From contig CAZMGT010000079.1 of the NCBI GenBank assembly GCA_964565895.1, forward strand, positions 1 to 11,183: a DNA stretch of 11,183 nucleotides. The letters run 5' to 3'. The notes below the pieces were generated by a model. The model saw only the letters and a program-made list of their open reading frames with translations. It searched no databases and had not been told where the DNA came from. Source of the stretch: CAZMGT01 sp964565895. GTDB lineage: Bacteria > Armatimonadota > Zipacnadia > UBA1398 > CAZMGT01. Shown one piece after another: positions 1-6,610 of the stretch. The stretch's first letter is position 1, and each line of letters begins with the position of its first letter. A program made the translations under genes and the position numbers.

Positions 1-12
1 GGGAGAGCAAGC

Positions 13-43
13 GGGCCCGCCGGGTGGCGGGCCCTTTTCTTTT
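13..43 (+). terminator. Rho-independent terminator of an upstream + strand gene
   Basis: A perfect 9-bp inverted repeat, GGGCCCGCC at 13-21 and GGCGGGCCC at 26-34, has a 4-nt GGGT loop and is followed directly by TTTTCTTTT (35-43). This is the textbook layout of an intrinsic terminator read on the + strand. The gene it serves lies left of the window and converges on the minus-strand protease-cytochrome gene, which ends 18 bp further on. Confidence 0.9.
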
Positions 44-61
44 GGCCGCTTTTTGCGCGGG

Positions 62-2305
62 CTAGCGATCTCCGGCCCATCTCGGTTGAAAGGCAATTTC
101 AATGCGCCTCGTCCACAGCGCCGTTCCGCTCGCCCCGTCTACGATCTCGACGAACACGCGGCACGGGGTGGTCCCGTTTAGCTTAACGTCGTCGTCGTGG
201 CCGGTGTCGAATTTGCGCGAGAGGACGAGGTGCCACTTGCCCTGGGCAAAGCGCGCGTCGGCTTTAACATCGGCGCGGCTGCCGTCGGGCTCGCCGACGA
301 TGGCCCCTGGCGTGCCCGCGGCCTGCAAAAACGCCACGAGGTCGGCGATGCCCGTGCGCGGGGCATAGCGCGACATCGTCCCCGAGGTAAGCTTGCGCAC
401 AAGCCGCGCGGCGGAGCCCGCGGGCGTGGCGGCGATCCCCGAGGTGATCCTTCCCCGCAGATCCTTCCGCCGCTCGTGGCAGCGCGCGCACGAGGCGCGA
501 TAGAGCGCGATCCCCCGCACGATGGACCCGCTGAGCCGGCGCGCGGCATCCATGGTTACCACGTCGGGCACGCCAAGGGTGCCCACGCGGCCGTCGAGGA
601 CGAACGCCGGCCCCGCGCCGTCGGCGCGCACGTTGCCCTTGTAGGGCGGGCTGCCGGAGTCGGGCTTTTCGCCCTGCGGGCTAAGCGTGCAGTCGTCGGC
701 AATGCCCACATAGGCCGTGGTTCCCGCGCCCCAGCGCCATAGGTCAACCGTACCCCGCGGGGTGCGCAACGAGCCCTCGGCAAGAAGCTCCTCGGCCCGC
801 GCGGCCACGGACTTCCCCGAGCGCAGGTCGTGGTCGAACACCACGCGGACGGCATCTTCGTCGCCTATGAGCGCAAGCTTGTTGTCGGCAAACGTCCACC
901 TGCCCTTTGCCCGCTGGGCGCTCTTGCTTGGGTCAGGGAACGTAAGGTAGAGGTAAATCCCGTGGTAGTTATAGGCCGCGCTGATGACCAGCGCGCCCTG
1001 GGCCTCGTCGCTTTGCGGGGGGTAAAGCTCAAACGCATAGCACGGGGCCTCGCGCCAGTAGTCGGCGATGGGCGCGCGGGGGTCGTCCTCGGTCCACAGC
1101 GCGGGGAGGATGTTGCCCGCGGGCTTGCGCGGGGCGGGCCGGGCGAGGCCCGTATATGCGGGCTTTAGGATGACCATTGGCCCCGCGCCCGTGGGCGCAG
1201 GGCAGTGGATGTGGTGCTGGGCGTCATAAAGAAGCTGGCGCGCAGCGGCGTTGCTCGGGGCGAGCTCAAGCGCGCGGCGGGCGTTGCGCAACGCGTCGGC
1301 CCAGCGGCGCTGCGACAGGGCGAACCGCCCCCCACGAACGAGGGCGTCAACGTACTTCTCGCACACGATTTGGTACCACACATAGGCGGCGTTGTCGCCC
1401 GGGTAGTCGTGGCGGATTTGGGCATAAAGCGCGAGCGCCTGCTCGTATTTCTTGCTCTGGGCCAGCTCATAGGCTTTCACGTGGGCGTCGGTGAACTTCT
1501 TGTACTCGTCCCTTTTCGGGCCAAACGGGCCCAGGGCGTAAAAGAACAGTTCGTCCATATTGCGCACAAGGACGATGCGCACCTGAGGCAGCCCCTTGCG
1601 CGCCAAGGCAAGCACCTCGTTGTTCGTGGTCACCAGGTTCTCCGCGGGGAGGATCATTGTCCCCGTGCCCGAGCGGATTACCCCGTCGACCTTCGTAGCG
1701 ATGTCCCCCACGCTGGTGATCTTGCCGTCCGGGCGCACCGCGCCGGTTACCGCGACATCGCACAAAATGGGCGTTTTCGTTAGCGCGGAGTAAATGGCCA
1801 AAGCGATCGCCGCCCCGGCAGAGTCGCCGCTAACGAGCAGCGCTGTGTCCACGAAGTGCACGTGAATGTCGTATTTTTCGGGGAAGTCGCCGGGGAGGTC
1901 GAGCTTGCCCTCGTCGCGGGCGCGCTTGAGATAGGCCACGGCGTTGCGCACCATTTGTATCGCGCGGGCGTCGAGCGGGACGTTTGTCGTGAGCTTGCCC
2001 GCGCCCTGCGAGACGGTGCAGGTAATGGGGAACAGCGTGCCGTGGACGCGGTTTGTCGTTACGTCGCGGGCCACGGACAGGCCGTTGACCTTGCCGATCA
2101 TCCCCACCGCGGGCTCGCGCACCTCGGGCCGCGCGCGCGGCGCGAGGGCGAGGAGGGCCAGGCCGAGCGCGAAAGCCAAGGCCAGCCCCGCGGCGCGCCG
2201 CGCACGGCCCGGGCGCCGTTGGCGTTCGCTAGGCCAGCGGCTATAATGGGCGCGGCTGGCGTGGGGAGGAACGGCAGCGTGTATGAAACGATCATTAAGA
2301 CGCAT
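62..2305 (-). CDS. Exported Lon-type (S16) protease fused to TPR, EB_dh-like haem domain and cytochrome c
   Basis: This is a single ORF of 747 aa, numbered here from the ATG at 2305. Residues 30-36 are Arg-rich, and 39-58 form an Ala/Leu hydrophobic segment, so a signal peptide or membrane anchor is likely. Residues about 68-260 match the Lon proteolytic domain: a GMIGKVNGLSV start, the nucleophile in VSGDSAGAA (Ser162) and the general-base Lys205 in DIATKVDG. The Ser-Lys gap of 43 equals that of E. coli Lon (S679/K722). No AAA+ Walker motifs are present. Residues about 265-365 are TPR-like helices. From about 400 the sequence resembles the ethylbenzene dehydrogenase gamma/CBM9-like haem fold, with DLWRW at 521-525 and RKFDTGHDDD at 697-706. 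Between these two motifs lies a cytochrome c module: CARCH at 606-610, possible distal ligand Met644, and a C-terminal helix IADLVAFLQ. Haem c attachment implies an extracytoplasmic location. The start is uncertain: the ORF stays open to 2479, the chosen ATG overlaps queD by 27 bp and has no clear ribosome site, and Met69 (2101) would remove the signal. Substrate and partners are unknown. Confidence 0.8.
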   Translation of the reverse strand: MRLNDRFIHAAVPPHASRAHYSRWPSERQRRPGRARRAAGLALAFALGLALLALAPRARPEVREPAVGMIGKVNGLSVARDVTTNRVHGTLFPITCTVSQGAGKLTTNVPLDARAIQMVRNAVAYLKRARDEGKLDLPGDFPEKYDIHVHFVDTALLVSGDSAGAAIALAIYSALTKTPILCDVAVTGAVRPDGKITSVGDIATKVDGVIRSGTGTMILPAENLVTTNNEVLALARKGLPQVRIVLVRNMDELFFYALGPFGPKRDEYKKFTDAHVKAYELAQSKKYEQALALYAQIRHDYPGDNAAYVWYQIVCEKYVDALVRGGRFALSQRRWADALRNARRALELAPSNAAARQLLYDAQHHIHCPAPTGAGPMVILKPAYTGLARPAPRKPAGNILPALWTEDDPRAPIADYWREAPCYAFELYPPQSDEAQGALVISAAYNYHGIYLYLTFPDPSKSAQRAKGRWTFADNKLALIGDEDAVRVVFDHDLRSGKSVAARAEELLAEGSLRTPRGTVDLWRWGAGTTAYVGIADDCTLSPQGEKPDSGSPPYKGNVRADGAGPAFVLDGRVGTLGVPDVVTMDAARRLSGSIVRGIALYRASCARCHERRKDLRGRITSGIAATPAGSAARLVRKLTSGTMSRYAPRTGIADLVAFLQAAGTPGAIVGEPDGSRADVKADARFAQGKWHLVLSRKFDTGHDDDVKLNGTTPCRVFVEIVDGASGTALWTRRIEIAFQPRWAGDR
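2219..2247 (+). promoter_or_regulatory. Sigma-70-type promoter for the queD operon
   Basis: A TTGGCG -35 box (2219-2224) and a perfect TATAAT -10 box (2242-2247) are separated by exactly 17 bp. Transcription would begin near 2254, giving a leader of about 25 nt before the GTG of queD. The promoter lies inside the N-terminal coding part of the divergent protease-cytochrome gene if that gene starts at 2305, so the two genes may interfere with each other's transcription. Confidence 0.7.
2263..2270 (+). promoter_or_regulatory. Ribosome binding site fixing the GTG start of queD
   Basis: GGGGAGGA at 2263-2270 sits 8 nt before the GTG at 2279. It selects this start over the longer in-frame extension, whose residues do not resemble QueD. 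Confidence 0.8.
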
Positions 2306-2674
2306 TTTAGCGCTGCTCACGCCCTCGCCGGGCACCCCGGCAAATGTCGCCGTGTTCACGGACACACCTATGTCGTGCGCGTTGCCGTGCGCGGCGAGGA
2401 GCTCGACGAGCTCGGGATGCTCATCGACTTTTCCGATCTTCGCCGGCTGGTCGAGGAAATCCTCGAGCAGTTTGACCACCGCAACCTAACGGAGCTTAAG
2501 CAGTTTGCCGGCGAGCGCCGCCCTACCTCGGAGAACATTGCCCGCGAGATCTTCCTCGCCCTGCGCGAGAAGCTGCGCGCGCTTCCCGGGGCGCGCGAGC
2601 GCAACGTTGAGCTGGCCCGCGTGGAGGTCGAGGAGACACCGGGCGCCGCGGCGGCATATTATGAGAGGCCATGA
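2279..2674 (+). CDS. queD: 6-carboxy-5,6,7,8-tetrahydropterin synthase (QueD/PTPS family)
   Basis: The product is 131 aa with a GTG start, and the sequence MYETIIKTHFSAAH is a typical QueD N-terminus. The cytoplasmic enzyme converts 7,8-dihydroneopterin triphosphate to 6-carboxytetrahydropterin, the second step of queuosine/7-deazaguanine synthesis. Zinc ligands are visible as His14 (FSAAH), His27 and His29 (VHGH). Catalytic Cys23 lies four residues before the HGH motif, and Asp66-His67 (FDHRNLT) completes the triad. The C-terminal VEETPGAAAAYY holds the pterin-binding Glu. Cys23 in the CxxxHGH setting favours QueD over the PTPS-III folate branch, where a Glu is used. It is the first gene of a + strand operon and overlaps the next gene by 4 bp (ATGA). 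No queC, queE, queF or folE is in the window, so the rest of the pathway would have to be elsewhere. Confidence 0.92.
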   Translation: MYETIIKTHFSAAHALAGHPGKCRRVHGHTYVVRVAVRGEELDELGMLIDFSDLRRLVEEILEQFDHRNLTELKQFAGERRPTSENIAREIFLALREKLRALPGARERNVELARVEVEETPGAAAAYYERP

Positions 2675-3654
2675 GCCTACGCGTGGGACTGACCACGACC
2701 GTGCCCATCGAGGTGCTCTATGCCGCGGGCGTTGTGCCGGTGGACTTGAACAACGTGTTCATCACCTCGCCCGACGCGCTCGCCCTCCTCGAGCAGGCGG
2801 AGCAAGAGGGCTTTCCGCGCAACGTTTGCGGCTGGATTAAGGGCATCTTCGCCACGGCGCGCGCCGAGGGAATCGACACAGTCATCGCCGTGACCCAGGG
2901 CGACTGCAGCCACACCCACGCGATGATCGAGGTTATGGAAGACCTGGGGATTACCGTTATTCCGTTCGCCTATCCCTACGATCGCGACCGCGACCTGCTT
3001 GCGCTGCAGATCGAAAAGCTGCGCGAGCGGTTTGGGGCGTCGCCGGAGGACGTGCGCGCGATGAAAAAGCGGCTGGACGAGGTGCGCCGCGTGGTGCGCG
3101 AGATCGACCTGCGCACGTTTCGCGACGGAACGGTAACCGGGTTTGAAAACCACCTGTGGCAGGTCTCCTGCTCCGACATGGAGGGCGACATTGACCGGTT
3201 TGAGCAGCGGGCGCGGGAGTTTTTGCGCGAGGTTGACAAGCGAAGGCCAGAACGCGAGCGCCTGCCCCTGGGGTTTGTGGGCATTCCCCCGATTTTCAGC
3301 GGGCTTTACGAGCTGGTGGAGGAATGCGGGGCGCGGATCGTGTACAATGAGCTGCAGCGGCAGTTTGCCATGCCCTTTGACACCGAGGACCTCGTGGAGC
3401 AGTACACCCTATATACCTATCCCTACGGGATCTTCGCCCGGCTGGAGGACATTAAACGGGAGATCCGGCGGAGGGGCTTGCGCGGATTGATCCACTACAC
3501 GCAGAGCTTTTGCTTTAGGCAAATCAGCGACATTATCTTGCGCAGGCATGTCGACCTGCCTATTTTAACCCTCGAGGGCGACCGGCCGGGGCCGATTAGC
3601 GCGGGCGTGCGCGTACGCGTGGAGAGCTTTATCGAGATGCTCCGCGCGAGCTGA
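2671..3654 (+). CDS. 2-hydroxyacyl-CoA dehydratase (HgdB/D) family iron-sulfur protein
   Basis: The product is 327 aa. It resembles the D-component family of 2-hydroxyglutaryl-CoA dehydratase (HgdB, FldB/C, BcrB/C; Pfam PF06050). Three cysteines sit where the family binds its [4Fe-4S] cluster: Cys53 (NVCGWIKG), Cys79 (QGDCSHTH) and Cys281 (HYTQSFCFRQ). The ending LEGDRPGP followed by RVRVESFIEML matches the family's usual acidic-then-ESF/EAF close. Cys167 and Cys219 are additional. It is shorter than typical dehydratase subunits (about 370-430 aa), and neither a second subunit nor the ATP-dependent activator (HgdC/YjiL type) is in the window. A classical CoA dehydratase is therefore doubtful. 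A stand-alone reductase, as in the double-cubane-cluster protein relatives, or a role tied to QueD is possible but unproven. Its ATG overlaps the queD stop (ATGA), with GAGAGG only 2 nt upstream, which suggests translational coupling. Confidence 0.85.
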   Translation: MSLRVGLTTTVPIEVLYAAGVVPVDLNNVFITSPDALALLEQAEQEGFPRNVCGWIKGIFATARAEGIDTVIAVTQGDCSHTHAMIEVMEDLGITVIPFAYPYDRDRDLLALQIEKLRERFGASPEDVRAMKKRLDEVRRVVREIDLRTFRDGTVTGFENHLWQVSCSDMEGDIDRFEQRAREFLREVDKRRPERERLPLGFVGIPPIFSGLYELVEECGARIVYNELQRQFAMPFDTEDLVEQYTLYTYPYGIFARLEDIKREIRRRGLRGLIHYTQSFCFRQISDIILRRHVDLPILTLEGDRPGPISAGVRVRVESFIEMLRAS

Positions 3655-3708
3655 GCGCGGGGCGGCGGGGCTTGCAGGGGCCGGCCCGTGGGGAAATGGA
3701 GAACAGCG

Positions 3709-4350
3709 ATGGACGAAAAGCTCGTTAAGGCGCAGGAGGAGTTTTATCGCATTGTTGACCACGAAATCGCCCTTCTCGAGCAGCGCATGCCCACCGTCGT
3801 CTGCCCGCCGGATTGCAGCGCCTGCTGCCTGGGCGATATTTTTTTCGTCACCGCGCTAGACTTCAGCTACGTCTGCCACTACGCCGCGCAGCACCTCACC
3901 GCGGAGCAACGGGAGGCGATCGTTAAGCTCGCCGCGCCCCAGGCGGAGCGCACGGGCATTGGGCTGGCGTTGGAGCTGGAGACCTCGAACCGCAGGCGCG
4001 CCGAGCACGAGGGCCAGCCCTGCCCGTTCCTCCGGGAGGGCAAGTGCAGCATCTACCCCGCGCGGCCCACGCCGTGCCGGCTCTACGGGCGCACGCGGTT
4101 TGGCAACGGCCGGCCGAACCTGTGCGACACGATCGTGGAGCAAATTTCGCGCGCGCCGGAGGGGCGGGCGGCGCAATATGCGCGCCTGCCCATGGTGGAG
4201 GAGTTTTCCGGCCTGCTCGCGCGCATTTTGCAGTCGCACTTGTGCGAGGAGGAGCTGCGCGAGGTAGAAAAACTTCTCCGGGTAAGCACCCTGCCCGTGT
4301 TTATCGCGCAAACGGAGCTCGACGAGCAAAGGTTATCGCAGGAGGACTAG
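3709..4350 (+). CDS. YkgJ-type cysteine-cluster protein (putative Zn/Fe-binding)
   Basis: The product is 213 aa. The ATG at 3709 is preferred because GGAGA (3698-3702) lies 6 nt upstream. An in-frame GTG at 3688 is the alternative and adds 7 residues. The cysteine pattern is that of the YkgJ/UPF0153 family: CPPDCSACC (Cys32, 36, 39, 40), then PCPFL-x4-KCSIYPARPTPCRLYG (Cys105, 113, 123) and Cys139. These probably hold an Fe-S cluster or zinc. No catalytic function is established for the family. The N-terminus is helical and charged, and no signal peptide is visible, so it is presumably cytoplasmic. It begins 54 bp after the dehydratase-like gene in the same direction and is probably cotranscribed. 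A role in assembling or protecting the neighbour's iron-sulfur centre is only a guess. Confidence 0.8.
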   Translation: MDEKLVKAQEEFYRIVDHEIALLEQRMPTVVCPPDCSACCLGDIFFVTALDFSYVCHYAAQHLTAEQREAIVKLAAPQAERTGIGLALELETSNRRRAEHEGQPCPFLREGKCSIYPARPTPCRLYGRTRFGNGRPNLCDTIVEQISRAPEGRAAQYARLPMVEEFSGLLARILQSHLCEEELREVEKLLRVSTLPVFIAQTELDEQRLSQED

Positions 4351-4355
4351 CAAAA

Positions 4356-4408
4356 CTGTCCTGCGCGGCGGGGCGCGAGCCGCTCGGCCGCCGATGGAGT
4401 TTGGACAG
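4356..4408 (+). promoter_or_regulatory. Nested stem-loop in the mntP leader
   Basis: Three inverted repeats are nested: CTGTCC (4356-4361) with GGACAG (4403-4408), CGGCGG (4366-4371) with CCGCCG (4388-4393), and CGAG (4376-4379) with CTCG (4383-4386). The GGAG ribosome-site candidate (4396-4399) falls in the internal loop on the 3' side. I do not see the conserved loops of the yybP-ykoY manganese riboswitch. It may control mntP translation or simply reflect high G+C. Confidence 0.35.
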
Positions 4409-4410
4409 CA

Positions 4411-4971
4411 ATGGGAGCGCTCGAGATATTTGTGCTCGCCGCGGCACTTGCCGCGGACGCGTTTTCCGTGGGCGCTGTGGTAGGCTTGCGCCACCGCGCG
4501 GCGCGCCAGGTGTTTCGCCTCTCGCTGCACTTCGGCGTGTTTCAGGCGCTCATGGCCCTTGCCGGGGCGATCGCGGGGAAGCTTCTTGTGGCGCACATTA
4601 GCACGTGGGACCACTGGCTCGCCCTCGCCCTGCTCAGTCTCATCGGCGTGCGCATGATCTACGGCTCGTTCCAAGAGGCCGACGAGCAACGCTCCGCCGC
4701 GGATCTTACCCGCGGCCTCGCTCTGCTTGGGCTGTCCGTGGCGGTAAGCATCGACGCCCTCGCCGCAGGGGTGGGCCTTGCCGCGGCGCACGCCGCGCTG
4801 GGGTTTGCCGTGTTCGTTATCGGGGCGACCGCCGCCCTGGCCACGGCGCTGGCCATGCTGCTTGCGCGGCAGATCGGCGCGCGTGTGGGGCGGCGCTGCG
4901 AGGCGCTTGCCGGGCTGGTGCTCATTGCCCTGGGGCTGCGCATTGTCCTCGCCCACGAGGGCTGGCTATAG
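4411..4971 (+). CDS. mntP: MntP-family manganese efflux pump
   Basis: The product is 186 aa, the usual MntP length, and almost entirely hydrophobic with about six membrane helices. The family is an inner-membrane exporter that lowers toxic cytoplasmic Mn2+. Hallmark residues are present: Asp16 in AADAFSVG, HFGVFQ at 40-45 and the symmetry-related Asp115 in VSIDALAAG. The start is ATG with GGAG 11 nt upstream, a rather long spacing. It follows the YkgJ-type gene by 60 bp and is the last gene of this + strand run. Its stop overlaps that of the convergent ROK gene. No MntR-type operator was recognised. Confidence 0.9.
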   Translation: MGALEIFVLAAALAADAFSVGAVVGLRHRAARQVFRLSLHFGVFQALMALAGAIAGKLLVAHISTWDHWLALALLSLIGVRMIYGSFQEADEQRSAADLTRGLALLGLSVAVSIDALAAGVGLAAAHAALGFAVFVIGATAALATALAMLLARQIGARVGRRCEALAGLVLIALGLRIVLAHEGWL

Positions 4972-5943
4972 CGGCCCAGCTTCCGCCTCTCGCTCCCCCG
5001 CCGCGCGGGCGACGGCGATTGGGGCAAGCGCGCCGCTGCGCTCGCCCAGTGCGGAGGGCTCTACGCGGCAGGTTTTGCGCTGAATCGTTTCCGTCTGCTC
5101 GCGTACAGTAGCGCGAATCGCGGGCAGGAAGAGATCGCCGGCGACGATGGCCAGCGTCCCCAGAGCAACCAGCTCTAAGTCGAGCGCGAGCGTCAAGTCG
5201 GCGATCGCCTGGCCCATATAGCGCGCCGCTTGCTCGATAACGCGCCGCGCTGTGGGGTTGCCCGCGCGGGCCGCCTGGCATACGAGCTCGCAGGTAATCT
5301 GGGCCGCGTCGCCTCCCGCGCGGCGGAGGAGATCCGCGTCGTCGGCCGCCGCCTCGCGCGCCCGCGCGGCGATCCCCGGGCCGGAGGCATAGGCCTGGAG
5401 GCAGCCCCGCTTGCCGCAGGTGCACGGCGCCCCTTCGGGGACGACGGTGGTGTGCCCGACCTCGCCGGCAAGGCCGCGCGTTCCCCGATAGAGCTTTCCG
5501 CCGAGGATAAGCCCCCCGCCGATGCCCGTGCCCATGGTGAGATAGGCGATGTTTGCCAGGCCCCGGCCCGCGCCGAAATAGAACTCGGCCAGGGCGCCGG
5601 CGTTGGCGTCGTTTTCGACGATTACGGGCAGGCCCAGCTCCTCGCGCAAGAGACGCGCCAAGGGCACCTCGCGCCAGCCGGGCATGTTCGGCGAGTCGAC
5701 GAGCTCACCCGCAGCGTCAACCGGGCCTCCGTGGGCCACGCCGACGATGGCCACCTCGCGCCCCCGGGCCAGGGCGCGGGCCATCTCCGCCGCGGTGGAG
5801 ATCACCGCACGGGGGCCGCGGTCCGCCGGCGTGGGGCGCTGCTCCTCGGCGAGGATCTCCCCGTCTACCGTGCCCAGGACAACGGAGAGCCTCGTGCCCC
5901 CCAGGGCGATGCCTAGCACAGGGTGTTCGCGCAGGCTTTGCAT
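4966..5943 (-). CDS. ROK-family sugar kinase-like protein (glucokinase-like)
   Basis: The product is 325 aa. The ATG at 5943 is chosen because GGAGG lies 7 nt upstream and the ROK homology begins just after it; the 39 extra residues of the longer ORF are Arg/Ala-rich filler. ROK features seen are the catalytic Asp112 in ENDANAGALAE, TMGTGIGGG (136-144), the substrate motif GEVGH (160-164), and zinc ligands Cys174, Cys176 and Cys181 in CTCGKRGCL. There is no N-terminal helix-turn-helix, so it is a kinase-type member and not a NagC/XylR repressor. Two oddities: the phosphate-1 motif reads GIALGGTR, with Ala13 where Asp is normal, and GCLQ has Gln183 where the family usually has a sugar-contacting Glu. 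Activity or specificity may therefore be altered. It is the last gene of the hisC operon, 31 bp after plsC. The sugar substrate is unknown. Confidence 0.85.
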   Translation of the reverse strand: MQSLREHPVLGIALGGTRLSVVLGTVDGEILAEEQRPTPADRGPRAVISTAAEMARALARGREVAIVGVAHGGPVDAAGELVDSPNMPGWREVPLARLLREELGLPVIVENDANAGALAEFYFGAGRGLANIAYLTMGTGIGGGLILGGKLYRGTRGLAGEVGHTTVVPEGAPCTCGKRGCLQAYASGPGIAARAREAAADDADLLRRAGGDAAQITCELVCQAARAGNPTARRVIEQAARYMGQAIADLTLALDLELVALGTLAIVAGDLFLPAIRATVREQTETIQRKTCRVEPSALGERSGALAPIAVARAAGEREAEAGPL

Positions 5944-5974
5944 GATCTCGCCTCCGCGGGCGGCTTGGGCTGAG

Positions 5975-6601
5975 CTAGCTATAGCCGCACAGCTCGGCGA
6001 TGCTCCGCATAATCGCTTGCGCAACTTGGCGCAGCTCGTCCTTCGTCGCCTTCTTGCCATAGTATTCGTCGAACGTCAGCGGGGGGCCGATGCGAATGCG
6101 CAGCTTAAACGGCAGGAGCACGGGCCACCCGCGGGGCATTATGCGATGGGTGCCGATTAGCCCGACAGGGACAACAGGGGCGCGCGAGCGGAGGGCAATG
6201 GCGGCTACGCCGAGGTCTGGCTCGCCGAGCTTGCCGAAAGTGCGCCGCGTGCCCTCGGGAAACATAATCAGCCCCTCGCCGCGGCCGAGGACCTCTAGCG
6301 CGCGGCGAAACGCCCGGCGGTCCGGTCGCCCACGGCTTACGGGAAACGCCCCCAGCTTGCGGATGAGCGCGCCGAACAGGGGGATCTCGAACAGCTCGCG
6401 CTTGGCCATAAAGTTCAGGTGGCGGCGGGTGGTCATCCCCAGCGCGGGCGGGTCGACGTAGCTGACGTGGTTGCTCACGATAATCATCGGCCCCTCGCGG
6501 GGAACGTACTCCAACCCGCTTACCTCATAGCGGCAGTAGAGCTTTAAAAACAGATGCACGACCCACCAGCCGATGCTGTATAGCCACTCCGCGCGCTCCA
6601 T
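5975..6601 (-). CDS. plsC: 1-acyl-sn-glycerol-3-phosphate acyltransferase
   Basis: The product is 208 aa and belongs to the PlsC/LPLAT family, which acylates lysophosphatidate to phosphatidate at the inner membrane. Acyltransferase block I is NHVSYVD, with catalytic His45 and Asp50. Block II is around GAFPVSRGR, block III is FPEGTR at 114-119, and block IV is around VPVGLIGTHRI. An N-terminal hydrophobic stretch (about 8-22) fits membrane attachment. The length is normal for short bacterial PlsC proteins. The start is ATG with TAGGA 7 nt upstream, and that ribosome site overlaps the stop codon of cmk, so translation is probably coupled. The cmk-plsC neighbour pair is common in bacteria. Confidence 0.93.
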   Translation of the reverse strand: MERAEWLYSIGWWVVHLFLKLYCRYEVSGLEYVPREGPMIIVSNHVSYVDPPALGMTTRRHLNFMAKRELFEIPLFGALIRKLGAFPVSRGRPDRRAFRRALEVLGRGEGLIMFPEGTRRTFGKLGEPDLGVAAIALRSRAPVVPVGLIGTHRIMPRGWPVLLPFKLRIRIGPPLTFDEYYGKKATKDELRQVAQAIMRSIAELCGYS

Positions 6602-6610
6602 GGGCGGTTC

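Noticed and set aside
197..742. 181-aa open frame on the + strand opposite the haem domain
   Set aside because: It is a shadow of the real minus-strand gene; high G+C leaves antisense frames open, and no family features appear.
1856..2278. N-terminal extension of queD back to 1856
   Set aside because: The extension is antisense to the protease gene and has no QueD similarity; promoter, ribosome site and homology all place the start at the GTG at 2279.
5230..5916. 228-aa open frame on the + strand opposite the ROK gene
   Set aside because: It is an antisense shadow of a clearly identified ROK gene, with no motifs of its own.
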